Made by a program: the position numbers and the translations under genes
In this document: positions 9,636-18,155 of the stretch, piece after piece
Numbering within the stretch: position 1 is the stretch's first letter
Layout of the letters: each line of letters starts with the position of its first letter
Assembly: GCF_016820655.1 (NCBI RefSeq)
Contig: NZ_WSFT01000031.1
Span: 62,001-126,000, forward strand
DNA length: 64,000 nucleotides
Reading direction: 5' to 3'
Origin: Anaeromonas frigoriresistens
Lineage (GTDB): Bacteria > Bacillota > Clostridia > Tissierellales > SIT17
The notes under the pieces: generated by a model
What the model was told of the DNA's origin: nothing
Database searches by the model: none
The model's input: the letters and a program-made list of their open reading frames with translations, nothing else

Positions 9636-10938
9636 TTGTAATTTTTAAAATTTTAATCCTTTTATTCTCTACTTTCTCTACTTTAAATATTATATCCTCA
9701 TAGGTAACCATTGGATTTTGACCCTTTGTAGGTATATCATCAATTAAGCTAAGTACAAATCCCCCAATAGTGTCTGATACATCTAAAGGAATATCTATTT
9801 CTAATTCTTGATTAATCTTTTTAACACTTTCTAATCCATCTACTATATACACATTTTCTTCTAATTCCTTTATAGATTCTACCTTTTCTTCAAATTCATC
9901 AAATATCTCTCCCACAATCTCTTCTAATATATCCTCCATTGTAACTAATCCAGATATTTTACCATACTCATCTATAATTATTGCCATATGGTTTTGACTT
10001 GCTTTTAATTCTTTATACAATACATCTATCTTCTTTGTCTCGGGAATAAAGTAAGGATCTCTTAATAACTTTCTTATATTAATTTCTTCCTTTGATTTAT
10101 CCTCCATCTCAGAGAATAAATCCTTAATATATAATATACCTATAATCTCATCCTTATCCTTTTCATATATAGGCACTCGAGACAACTGTCTTTTTATAAT
10201 TTTATCAGTCAATTCTTCTACAGGAATTTCTATATCTAATCTAAACATCTTATTCTTAGAAGTCATTATATCCTTAGATTCTTTATCATCAAACTCAAAT
10301 ATCCTTTGAAGCATCTGAGTCTCAGTTTCATTTAGTACTCCATGCCTTTTACCTTTATTAATCATATTCCTTATTTCACTTTCGGTTATCTTCTCTTCTG
10401 CATTTTCAGTTTTACTTCCTAGAAGTCTAGCTACAATATCTGTGGATTTTGTAAGAATAAATACTACTGGTTTCATTATTTTAGCCAAAAAGGTTATTGG
10501 CTTTACTGCAATTAAGGCTACTTTATCAGTATATTCTAAAGCTAGCCTTTTAGGTACTAGCTCCCCCAATACTAGAGTAATAAAGGATAGTATCACTGTA
10601 CCTATTACTACTGCAATCTGCTGAGCAAATCCAGCTATAAAAGGTATCCCTGTAGCCTCTAAAACCTCTGCAAAGGGTCTAGATATGGTTACTGCTGCTG
10701 ATGCACTGGCTAAAAATCCTGCTAGGGTTATACCCACTTGAATAGTAGCTAAAAACCTACTGGGATTTTCCGTTAAATCCAGTAAAAGGACTGCTTTTTT
10801 ATTTCCTTCTTCTCTCTTACTTTTTAATTTATCTCTATTTACTGATACCAAAGCAAACTCTGATGCTGCAAAAAAGCCATTAAGCAGTACCAATATAAGT
10901 ATCAAACCTAAATCTATCACTAATTTTTGTGATTCCAT
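9628..10938 (-). CDS. CNNM/TlyC-type membrane protein with CBS domains (HlyC/CorC family)
   Basis: Likely metal-ion transport or efflux regulator in the cell membrane. 436 aa: an N-terminal DUF21/CNNM transmembrane domain (about 1-195, helices near 8-28, 60-82, 96-120, 130-155), a CBS pair (about 205-340; KMFRLDIEIPVEEL and MAIIIDEYGKISGLVTMEDILEEIVGEI) and a C-terminal CorC_HlyC PCMH-like domain (about 350-436). The old label 'hemolysin' is historical. Preceded by AAGGAGG; convergent with the glycogen operon. Confidence 0.9.
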   Translation of the reverse strand: MESQKLVIDLGLILILVLLNGFFAASEFALVSVNRDKLKSKREEGNKKAVLLLDLTENPSRFLATIQVGITLAGFLASASAAVTISRPFAEVLEATGIPFIAGFAQQIAVVIGTVILSFITLVLGELVPKRLALEYTDKVALIAVKPITFLAKIMKPVVFILTKSTDIVARLLGSKTENAEEKITESEIRNMINKGKRHGVLNETETQMLQRIFEFDDKESKDIMTSKNKMFRLDIEIPVEELTDKIIKRQLSRVPIYEKDKDEIIGILYIKDLFSEMEDKSKEEINIRKLLRDPYFIPETKKIDVLYKELKASQNHMAIIIDEYGKISGLVTMEDILEEIVGEIFDEFEEKVESIKELEENVYIVDGLESVKKINQELEIDIPLDVSDTIGGFVLSLIDDIPTKGQNPMVTYEDIIFKVEKVENKRIKILKITIK

Positions 10939-11012
10939 AAAAAATCCTCCTTAGTAAAACTATCCATTACAGATAATATACCCTAAGAAGGCTCAGGATA
11001 ATATATAGTTTT

Positions 11013-12254
11013 TTAATACTGTAAAAAAGTAATAATAAATTTTGTCCCCACTCCTAATTCACTTTGGGCCTCAATTACCCCCTCATGTCCTTCTATTATT
11101 GTCTTTGCTAAAGCTAATCCAATCCCTACCGAATCACTATTTTTAGATGTTTTTGCTTTATAGAACCTCTTAAATATATTTGGTAAATCTTCATCACTAA
11201 TCCCGGTCCCATGATCTTCAATAATAATCCTTTTATATATAGGAGTTTCTATTAATTCTATATTTACTTCTTCTCCCTTTTTACTATGCTGAATACTGTT
11301 TACTAAGATATTTATTAACGCTTCCTTTACCCAGTAAAAATCCTGTTCCAAGAGAACTTCTCCTTTAGAACTGAAGTGAATTGGTATGTGTTTTTCTAAA
11401 GCTTTATTATCTACGGATTTGATTACCTCTTCTATAGTCCTATTTATACTTCTATTCTCTTTTTCAAACTTTATGGCTTGAACATCTAATCTTGCCAGCT
11501 TAAGAAGACTTTTAATTAACCATTCCATTCTCTCAAGCTGCTTTTGGTTATTTCCTAAGAAAGTTAGTTGTTTATTTCTAGGTAACTCTTTTTCCATTAA
11601 AATGTCATTATATACGATCATTGAAGAAAGGGGGGTTTTCAATTGATGGGAGATATCTGATAAGAGGTCTACTAAAAATTGTTTTTCTTTATTCAATTCT
11701 TCTAAATTATTTCTTATAATTTTTCCCATTGAATTAAAGGCAGTGGTAAGCTTAGGAAAATCACCTTCCTGGTCTTCCTCTATGTATGTATCATATTTAC
11801 CTTCTACTATGTTTTTAGCTCCAGAAGTAATTTTTCTGGCTCTTTTATAAAAGTAAGTATGTTGATAATAATTAAAAATGAATAGCACTAAAGTCATAAT
11901 GATAAAAATAGAAATAAAAGTTTGATTATTCACTTTGAATGTAGTGTTTATATATGGAAACAATGAATTCTCAAGATCTTTACTTAATCCATATTCTCTT
12001 AAAATCTCAGCCCCTTTAGTTGCTTCTTCTTGAGATATCTCTGTTGTGAGAAGAGGTATAACCTCCTTAGCTAATTCAGGATCCTCTTCATTTATCTTTG
12101 CAACTATTCCCCCAAAACTATGGACATAATCCTCTTTTAATTGGCTATAGTGATTATTTAGTAATACAAATATTCCTATTATAAATATGACCATAATCAT
12201 ACCTAAACTTATTGAGCTTTTCTTTAATTGTGGATTTATAAAATAGCTATTCAT
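11013..12254 (-). CDS. Sensor histidine kinase with HAMP domain
   Basis: Membrane sensor of a two-component pair. 413 aa: TM1 about 14-33, an extracellular loop of about 80 residues, TM2 about 112-130, HAMP about 132-185, HisKA with the phospho-acceptor His203 in DISHQLKTPLSSM, and HATPase_c with DHGTGISDEDLPNIFKRFYK and GIGLALAKTIIEGH. It follows the response regulator by 6 nt. The upstream FtsX-type ABC operon suggests that the pair senses an envelope insult and controls that exporter; this is inferred from position only. Confidence 0.93.
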   Translation of the reverse strand: MNSYFINPQLKKSSISLGMIMVIFIIGIFVLLNNHYSQLKEDYVHSFGGIVAKINEEDPELAKEVIPLLTTEISQEEATKGAEILREYGLSKDLENSLFPYINTTFKVNNQTFISIFIIMTLVLFIFNYYQHTYFYKRARKITSGAKNIVEGKYDTYIEEDQEGDFPKLTTAFNSMGKIIRNNLEELNKEKQFLVDLLSDISHQLKTPLSSMIVYNDILMEKELPRNKQLTFLGNNQKQLERMEWLIKSLLKLARLDVQAIKFEKENRSINRTIEEVIKSVDNKALEKHIPIHFSSKGEVLLEQDFYWVKEALINILVNSIQHSKKGEEVNIELIETPIYKRIIIEDHGTGISDEDLPNIFKRFYKAKTSKNSDSVGIGLALAKTIIEGHEGVIEAQSELGVGTKFIITFLQY

Positions 12255-12260
12255 TTTTAC

Positions 12261-12956
12261 CTACTCCTTTATTACTTCCTTTTGCCATCTGTATCCCAGT
12301 CCCCTTTGAGTAATAATATATTGAGGATCCTTTTGATTGTCTTCTATTTTTTCTCTTAGTCTTTTTATATAAACCGATAAAGTATTCTCATCAAAGAAAG
12401 CCTCTTCTCCTTCTGTTAAAGCCTTTAGTATTTCCTCCCTCTTTAATAATTGTTGGGATTTATTAATAAAAATCAATAATAATTTATATTCTAAGGCCGT
12501 AAGGTTAATTTCTTCCCCATTTTTATCTATATGGGCAGTGGCAGTATTTATGTTTAAATCTCCACTTTTATAAATTGCATCAATATTATCATTTTTCGAA
12601 GTTCTTCTTAATATTGCTCTAATTCTAGATAAAAGCTCCCCTACTCTAAAGGGCTTTGTGATATAGTCATCCCCACCGATATCTAATCCTAACACGATAT
12701 TTACTTCTTCATCTAAGGCAGTCAGAAAGACTATAGGCACATCACTAGAAGTCCTTATATATCTGCAAAGGTCATATCCACTTCCATCAGGGAGATTAAT
12801 ATCTAATAAGATTAGGTCAATGGATTCCTTATCATATAGCTTTTTACCTTCTTCTAAGGTACTACCTGTGTGGACTATATATCCCTTTTCATTTAAAGTA
12901 AATTCTATCCCCATGGCTAAAGCCTTATCATCTTCTACTAATAATATTTGACTCAT
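12261..12956 (-). CDS. OmpR-family response regulator
   Basis: 231 aa: receiver domain (about 1-120) with phospho-acceptor Asp52 in LLDINLPDGSG and the conserved Lys in ITKPFRVGELL, then a winged-helix OmpR/PhoB DNA-binding domain (about 130-228) ending FDENTLSVYIKRLREKI and QRGLGYRW. Partner of the kinase immediately downstream. Upstream lies a 90-bp inverted-repeat element rather than a clean promoter; a TATAAT-like box overlaps its edge (12993-12998). Confidence 0.94.
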   Translation of the reverse strand: MSQILLVEDDKALAMGIEFTLNEKGYIVHTGSTLEEGKKLYDKESIDLILLDINLPDGSGYDLCRYIRTSSDVPIVFLTALDEEVNIVLGLDIGGDDYITKPFRVGELLSRIRAILRRTSKNDNIDAIYKSGDLNINTATAHIDKNGEEINLTALEYKLLLIFINKSQQLLKREEILKALTEGEEAFFDENTLSVYIKRLREKIEDNQKDPQYIITQRGLGYRWQKEVIKE

Positions 12957-12996
12957 TTCATCACCCCTTAGTATTTCTATTTTCTTAACTTCATTA

Positions 12997-13086
12997 TAAC
13001 AAATAGAGGAGAATATATTCTCCTCTATTTTATGATTTGAAGAGAAGCAGTGGGGACGGTTCTTTTTGCTTCTCCTCTATTTGTTA
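12997..13086. repeat. Nested inverted-repeat element with GGGGACGGTTC core (REP-like)
   Basis: Outer arms of 17 nt (TAACAAATAGAGGAGAA at 12997-13013 and its exact complement at 13070-13086) enclose the sequence GTGGGGACGGTTC (13050-13062), itself flanked by GAGAAGCA and TGCTTCTC. The left arm is also half of a perfect 30-bp palindrome (13001-13030). From memory, GGGGACGGTTC-type repeats accompany REP-associated Y1 transposases in many bacteria; no transposase is present here. Confidence 0.75.
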
Positions 13087-13111
13087 ATTTTATTTATTCT
13101 ATATTTTCTTC

Positions 13112-13140
13112 TGTCATCCTAAACCTAGTGAGGTACCTTA
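13112..13140. repeat. Degenerate TGTCATCCTRAA...GAGGT dispersed-repeat fragment
   Basis: TGTCATCCTAAACCTAGTG continues to AGGTACCTTA. This resembles the dispersed intergenic motif TGTCATCCTGAA-N-AAGGATCT, of which a better copy lies at 59115-59143. It overlaps the 3' end of the permease gene by three bases. Function unknown. Confidence 0.45.
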
Positions 13141-15633
13141 ATAATCTCCCCGGATGGTTTCTATTAAATTATCATTCTTAACTTTAGCCAAAGGATATTG
13201 TACCGAAAGATATCCAATCATCAATGTAGCTATTGTAGCGATACCAATAGTACTCCATGGGATACTCCAACTAAACTCTCTCATGTCTCCTAATCCCTTA
13301 TATAAAACAAAAGATAACAGAGTCCCTACTATAGCTCCATATATTATACCCATTACTCCATAGAGCATCCCTTCTAGCACGATCATTTTTCTAAGTCCCT
13401 TATGGGTAAGACCAACGGACCTTATTGTAGCAAATTCTCTTTTTCTTAAGAGTATATTTGTAGTCAATGTGTTTATTATATTTACACTACCAATCAAGGA
13501 CACAACCACTACAAATCCATAAAGTAGTATTTGTACCATTAACTCTCCAGATTTTCCTCTTCTATTATTATCTATATGATTAATTATATTTAAATTTGGA
13601 TTATTCTTTATAGCATTCTCTATATCTGCTACTGCTACTTTTTCACTATCCTTATTATCTAATACAATATTTAAATTTATTGGTTTAATGGTTTTTTCCT
13701 CCATCAATTTCTTTGCTACTTCCTCGGAGGTTATAAGCTTCAAATATTCATGATGCCCACGATAGCTAAACACTTCTTGTTCTATTATCGCTACTACCTT
13801 TAATGTTTCTCCTACAGCCCTATTTTTTTCTTCTCTTTGGTACATTTCTTGTATAACATCTATCTCATCTCCTACTTTTATATCTGCCACGGGACCATAA
13901 TAGGTCTTTTCTGAGTTATAATTATATATCCTATTTCTTCTAATTAGAATTACTCCATTTTCTTTATTCAATTCATCTATATCAATATTCCCTGATTCCA
14001 CATATTCCTTAGTGTCCTCAAATGCTTCTTTATCATAAATATTTATATTTCCATATACTTTAGTTTTATCCTCTGCATCTGAATCTCTATAAATTTGCTG
14101 TCCTAAAGCTTGGATTTCTTTTAGCTCACTATTTTTGTCTATTTCCATATCAAATTGATAGTCCTGATAGACATTATAAATTTTATTAACTGTAGGAATG
14201 TCTTTAATTTTTTCTATAATATCTTCCTCGATCCTTATATCTTTTTCTGTTCCTTGAACATCCCTTACTACAGAAAAATGTACATTTTCAGTTTCTCCCA
14301 TACTATCAGTTATACTGAAAGACATATCTATGAAAGATTTGAATGTGATAAAAAGCATTACACTTATTACTATAGAAAATACAGTTATACGATATCTTTT
14401 TCTATTTCTCTTTATATTTTTATAGGCCAGCTCTCCTTCAAATCCTAAGGTCTTTCTAATAATTTTAATAATGGGCCCCTTTCTTCTTTTTATCTTTTCC
14501 TTTGTTATAGATTTTCTATTGCTAATGGCTACCAACGGTGAGATTCTTCCAGCAAATATTGCTGGTAATAAAGCGGAAAGATATATTGAGAACAGACCTA
14601 TCATCCCACTTCCACCCAATATAACTGGTGATATAGAAGGCTTTATAATTATTAAATCCTCCCCACCAATTAACCTGAAAACCAAGCTAATAGAATAAAT
14701 AGCCACTATACCAAATAACAATCCTATAGGTATCCCTATAAGGGATAATAAAGTAGCTTCTCTTAATATGAGTTTTCTTATTTGTTTAGGTGTTGTACCA
14801 ACTGCCCTTAATAGCCCAAACTCTTTTATACGCTCCATTACACTGATTTGGAAAGAATTATAAATTACTGCTATAGTAGATATAACAACTATGGCAATAA
14901 TAACAGCTACTACCATATACAGACCGAAGAATCCTTCATCACCTCTTGTGGCCCCTTGCATAGCAAGTAAATTGATATTTTTCTGAACTTGTCCCTCCTT
15001 ACCCAAAGCTTCTAATTCTTCTACTGCAGATTTTAAATTTGTCTTTGGGCTAACTTCCGCTAATAGTATTGCTTCTTTATCTTCTGTATAATTATTTCGT
15101 GTCAATATAATACTTCTATTATTTATTTGTTCTGTAATATTGTTCTCTAATATTCCTACCAATCTATAGGCTCTATTATTTACATTTATGTTTCCTCCAA
15201 CATCTGCATTGGGATTAATATGTCTCAATAACCATCCTTCAATAGCCACTTCTCCCTTTTCTTCTGGTAATCTACCCCTTTTAACTTTAGCAGGAAAAAG
15301 CTCTAATGCTTTGTTTGTAGCTCCAATTTCCAAGACATTTATTTCCTCATCCAATATAAACTCTGACTCTATATTATAGGTACCACTTCTTCCAACTTTA
15401 GGATGATTAGATATCTTTTCTATAAGTTCTCTATCTACATTGTCATAATGTAAATGATAGGAACCATAAGTGTTTCTCATATCTTCTATTTGAGCATCTT
15501 GCATCCCTTTTAAAAATAATCCAATGGAGGAGATCAGAGCTACAGATAAAATAATTCCAACAATAGTTAATATAGCTCTTTTTTTATTACTTTTTAAATA
15601 TTTCTTAGTAAGTTGTTTATATCCTGTAATCAT
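13138..15633 (-). CDS. ABC transporter permease with two FtsX domains
   Basis: About 831 aa. TM1 at 19-42 is followed by a large MacB-type extracytoplasmic domain (about 45-225), three TM helices (about 235-350), then a second half with TM (about 415-435), another extracytoplasmic region (about 440-700) and three terminal TM helices. This duplicated FtsX layout occurs in exporters of peptides or lipoproteins and in mechanotransmission systems. ATG at 15633 is chosen because AGGAGG lies 7 nt upstream. It follows the ATPase gene by 11 nt. The substrate is unknown; the linked kinase/regulator and uppP hint at envelope antibiotics. Confidence 0.9.
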   Translation of the reverse strand: MITGYKQLTKKYLKSNKKRAILTIVGIILSVALISSIGLFLKGMQDAQIEDMRNTYGSYHLHYDNVDRELIEKISNHPKVGRSGTYNIESEFILDEEINVLEIGATNKALELFPAKVKRGRLPEEKGEVAIEGWLLRHINPNADVGGNINVNNRAYRLVGILENNITEQINNRSIILTRNNYTEDKEAILLAEVSPKTNLKSAVEELEALGKEGQVQKNINLLAMQGATRGDEGFFGLYMVVAVIIAIVVISTIAVIYNSFQISVMERIKEFGLLRAVGTTPKQIRKLILREATLLSLIGIPIGLLFGIVAIYSISLVFRLIGGEDLIIIKPSISPVILGGSGMIGLFSIYLSALLPAIFAGRISPLVAISNRKSITKEKIKRRKGPIIKIIRKTLGFEGELAYKNIKRNRKRYRITVFSIVISVMLFITFKSFIDMSFSITDSMGETENVHFSVVRDVQGTEKDIRIEEDIIEKIKDIPTVNKIYNVYQDYQFDMEIDKNSELKEIQALGQQIYRDSDAEDKTKVYGNINIYDKEAFEDTKEYVESGNIDIDELNKENGVILIRRNRIYNYNSEKTYYGPVADIKVGDEIDVIQEMYQREEKNRAVGETLKVVAIIEQEVFSYRGHHEYLKLITSEEVAKKLMEEKTIKPINLNIVLDNKDSEKVAVADIENAIKNNPNLNIINHIDNNRRGKSGELMVQILLYGFVVVVSLIGSVNIINTLTTNILLRKREFATIRSVGLTHKGLRKMIVLEGMLYGVMGIIYGAIVGTLLSFVLYKGLGDMREFSWSIPWSTIGIATIATLMIGYLSVQYPLAKVKNDNLIETIRGDY

Positions 15634-15644
15634 CAATTCCCCTC

Positions 15645-16331
15645 CTATTCATTCTTTAAAAATTTATCAGAGACTATTTCTCCATCTTTTAAGGTAATAA
15701 TTCTATCTGCCATAGTAGCAATATTCAGCTCATGGGTTATCAAAATCAATGTTTGATTATATTTTTTTGCTGTAAACTTTAATAACTCTATAACTTCTTT
15801 TGAAGTCACACTATCAAGGTTTCCTGTAGGCTCATCAGCGAGGATAATAGAAGGCTTATTGAACAATGCTCTTCCAATAGCTACCCTCTGTTGCTGCCCC
15901 CCTGATAATTCTGAAGGAAGATGGGTTTTTCTATCTTCCATCCCTAGAATCTTAATTAATTCATTTAAATATCCTCTATTTATTTTGTCATTATCCAATA
16001 ATTCCGGAAGGGCAATGTTCTCTTCCACATTTAATATTGGTATCAGATTAAAAAATTGAAATATGAATCCTATTTTCCTTCTCCTAAATATAGCTAGCTT
16101 TTCTTCCTTGTAATTATAGATATCTTCACTATCAACTATTACTTTGCCATCAGTAGGTCTATCTAAGCCTCCTAATAAATGAAGAAGGGTACTTTTCCCT
16201 GATCCAGAAGCCCCTATAATTGATACAAATTCTCCACTTTTCACTGATAGATTTACATTTTTAAGAGCTTCTACCTTATTTATTCCACTTCCGTAAGTTT
16301 TATTTAAGTTTTCTACTTTTAATATCTCCAT
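15645..16331 (-). CDS. ABC transporter ATP-binding protein (MacB/LolD type)
   Basis: 228 aa. Walker A GASGSGKSTLL (about 37-47), Q-loop FIFQFFNLIP, signature LSGGQQQRVAIGRAL, Walker B IILADEPTGNLDS and the His switch in LILITHELNIA. The ADEPTGNLD variant marks the MacB/LolD/FtsE subgroup, which works with FtsX-like permeases such as the one encoded next. First gene of the minus-strand block running through the permease. Confidence 0.95.
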   Translation of the reverse strand: MEILKVENLNKTYGSGINKVEALKNVNLSVKSGEFVSIIGASGSGKSTLLHLLGGLDRPTDGKVIVDSEDIYNYKEEKLAIFRRRKIGFIFQFFNLIPILNVEENIALPELLDNDKINRGYLNELIKILGMEDRKTHLPSELSGGQQQRVAIGRALFNKPSIILADEPTGNLDSVTSKEVIELLKFTAKKYNQTLILITHELNIATMADRIITLKDGEIVSDKFLKNE

Positions 16332-16424
16332 TTTTTCACTCCCTTTATCTTTATCTTTTTCTCTGTCTCCATTATATTTGCTTTAATTTGTCTTTTCTAT
16401 AGCAGGTATCTTACAACTTTAAAA

Positions 16425-16450
16425 GCTATCTTACTATTTAGTAAGATAGC
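16425..16450. promoter_or_regulatory. Perfect 26-bp palindrome between divergent ABC and uppP genes
   Basis: GCTATCTTACTA and its exact complement TAGTAAGATAGC are separated by TT. A partial copy, GGTATCTTACAA, lies 20 bp away at 16405-16416, so GTAAGATA occurs twice at about two helical turns on the minus strand. It has no T-run of terminator quality. Could be an operator of the ABC operon or uppP. Confidence 0.5.
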
Positions 16451-16574
16451 CTTAAAATCATAACCTTCTTCTTGCAATATTAGGAAAACCGTAATAATAT
16501 ATATAATTGTTAAATACTTATTTTAAAAGTAGATTTAGCTAAAGTAATAATTATATGGGTGGAGGTATAAGTAG

Positions 16575-17396
16575 ATGTTTATAGAAATATTAAAAACAAT
16601 ATTCTTAGGAATAGTTGAAGGGATTACCGAATGGCTCCCTGTAAGTAGTACCGGTCATATGATTCTAGTTGAGGAATTTATAAAGCTAAAAGTTTCTCCA
16701 GAATTTAAAGAAATGTTTTTTGTAGTGATTCAGTTAGGGGCTATCATGGCTGTAGTGATGTTATTTTTCCATAAATTAAATCCTTTTTCACCTACAAAAT
16801 CCCTAAAAGAAAAGAAAGATACTATAACATTATGGTTTAAAGTAATCATTGGAGTTATTCCAGCAGCTGTATTAGGACTATTATTTGATGATTGGTTAAA
16901 TGAAAAACTATACAATTATCAAACAGTTGCGATTATGTTAATTGTTTATGGAGTTTTATTTATTATAGTTGAAAATATGCATAAAGGTCGAGATGGGAGA
17001 ATCAAAACCTTTAAGGATTTAACTTATAAAACAGCATTCTTAATCGGTATGTTCCAAGTCTTAGCTTTAATTCCAGGCACATCCCGTTCTGGTGCAACAA
17101 TAATTGGAGCAATAATACTTGGTACTTCCCGTTACATTGCTGCTGAGTATTCATTCTTCTTATCTATCCCAGTAATGTTTGGCGCAAGTGCCTTGAAATT
17201 AGTAAAATTTGGTTTTGATTTTACTGGTACAGAAGTAGCTATTTTATCTATAGGTTCCATTGTAGCTTTCGTGGTTTCTATTATATCAATCAAATTCTTA
17301 TTAACATACATCAAGAACAATGACTTCAAAGCCTTTGGATGGTACCGAATCATTTTAGGTATTATAGTTATTGGATACTTTATTTTATTTGGATAA
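16575..17396 (+). CDS. uppP: Undecaprenyl-diphosphatase (UppP/BacA)
   Basis: Dephosphorylates undecaprenyl pyrophosphate to recycle the wall-lipid carrier; extra activity gives bacitracin tolerance. The 273-aa polytopic protein has about eight helices. Both family signatures are present: [20 protein letters not shown] near the N-terminus and [10 protein letters not shown] at about 155-164, holding the catalytic Glu, Ser, Arg and His. GGTGGAGG precedes the ATG. It lies divergent from an ABC exporter/two-component block, an arrangement consistent with envelope-antibiotic defence. Confidence 0.96.
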   Translation: MFIEILKTIFLGIVEGITEWLPVSSTGHMILVEEFIKLKVSPEFKEMFFVVIQLGAIMAVVMLFFHKLNPFSPTKSLKEKKDTITLWFKVIIGVIPAAVLGLLFDDWLNEKLYNYQTVAIMLIVYGVLFIIVENMHKGRDGRIKTFKDLTYKTAFLIGMFQVLALIPGTSRSGATIIGAIILGTSRYIAAEYSFFLSIPVMFGASALKLVKFGFDFTGTEVAILSIGSIVAFVVSIISIKFLLTYIKNNDFKAFGWYRIILGIIVIGYFILFG

Positions 17397-17400
17397 TAAA

Positions 17401-17436
17401 AATGACTGTCAAACTTAAATTTGACAGTCATTTTTT
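17401..17436. terminator. Bidirectional terminator after uppP
   Basis: Perfect 13-bp stem AATGACTGTCAAA/TTTGACAGTCATT (17401-17413, 17420-17432) with loop CTTAAA and six T on the plus strand. It lies between convergent genes. Confidence 0.92.
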
Positions 17437-17440
17437 GCAA

Positions 17441-18031
17441 CTAAAAATTTATCCCAATTTTATTCATTAGAGAATGTAATCTTCTGTTTTTTACTTGATG
17501 GGGAAACCTTATCTGCTTTAGATTTCCTTCATAGATGATTTCACCTTCTATATTTAGGAGATTTTGAGGTCTAACAAGATTTCTTGACACTTTAAGATCA
17601 GCAATATAACTTTCATTTAAAATGTAATATACAAATTCTGAGCATAAAAATCTATCATCCTTACACACTGGTTTATTTAATAAGTTATATATTAGTCCCT
17701 TGTAATTATATTTATATGAATCGCTATTCAGTATAAAATGATCTAATAAGATTTTAGCCCTTTCATATTGCTCCTTTGTTGTCTCAACCTCCATTACTAG
17801 CCCCGGTACATCTCTGTGAAATCTATATATTCCCTCATTTATATCCTCTTGTTTGAATCTTCCAATAAAAGGATTATACGTATTTCTTCTTCCAAAGCTA
17901 TACATATACTCAATATCTTTATCTAATGAAATTGATGCATGAGTAAATTGATCATTCTTAATCAATTTAATCATTTTTGATACTGCTGTATTAGGCCTCG
18001 AAAGAACTATATATAAATAGTACTTTTCCAT
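17441..18031 (-). CDS. Possible permuted NlpC/P60 (YiiX-like) cysteine hydrolase
   Basis: 196 aa, cytosolic with no signal peptide. The segment NDQFTHASISLDKDIEYMYSF carries a candidate catalytic His, and DRFLCSEFVYYIL a candidate Cys. The order His then Cys, and the CSEFV context, match the circularly permuted papain-like YiiX/YebB group. The rest of the protein is unassigned. Function unknown; members are thought to be amidases or acyltransferases acting on peptides or lipids. Single gene with its own ATG start. Confidence 0.55.
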   Translation of the reverse strand: MEKYYLYIVLSRPNTAVSKMIKLIKNDQFTHASISLDKDIEYMYSFGRRNTYNPFIGRFKQEDINEGIYRFHRDVPGLVMEVETTKEQYERAKILLDHFILNSDSYKYNYKGLIYNLLNKPVCKDDRFLCSEFVYYILNESYIADLKVSRNLVRPQNLLNIEGEIIYEGNLKQIRFPHQVKNRRLHSLMNKIGINF

Positions 18032-18085
18032 AATAAACCTTTGCCCCCAGTAATTTATTTAGTTACTCTATTATATAATATAATC

Positions 18086-18124
18086 AAAAAAAATACCTTA
18101 ATAATAGCATAAATAATTATTAAG
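18086..18124 (-). terminator. Terminator of the yyaL gene
   Basis: On the minus strand CTTAATAAT and ATTATTAAG (18116-18124, 18098-18106) form a 9-bp stem with a 9-nt loop, followed by GTA and eight T (18086-18093). Confidence 0.8.
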
Positions 18125-18155
18125 ATATTCTTAAGTTCTTATATATTAGTATAAA

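Noticed and set aside
9628-10938. True hemolysin
   Set aside because: The domain order DUF21-CBS-CorC_HlyC points to a CNNM-type metal-ion protein; the hemolysin name is a legacy label.
14155-14448. 97-codon plus-strand frame inside the FtsX permease gene
   Set aside because: Antisense shadow of a well-supported gene; no start signal. Same judgement for other antisense frames inside glgB, glgA, oadB, citF and brnQ.
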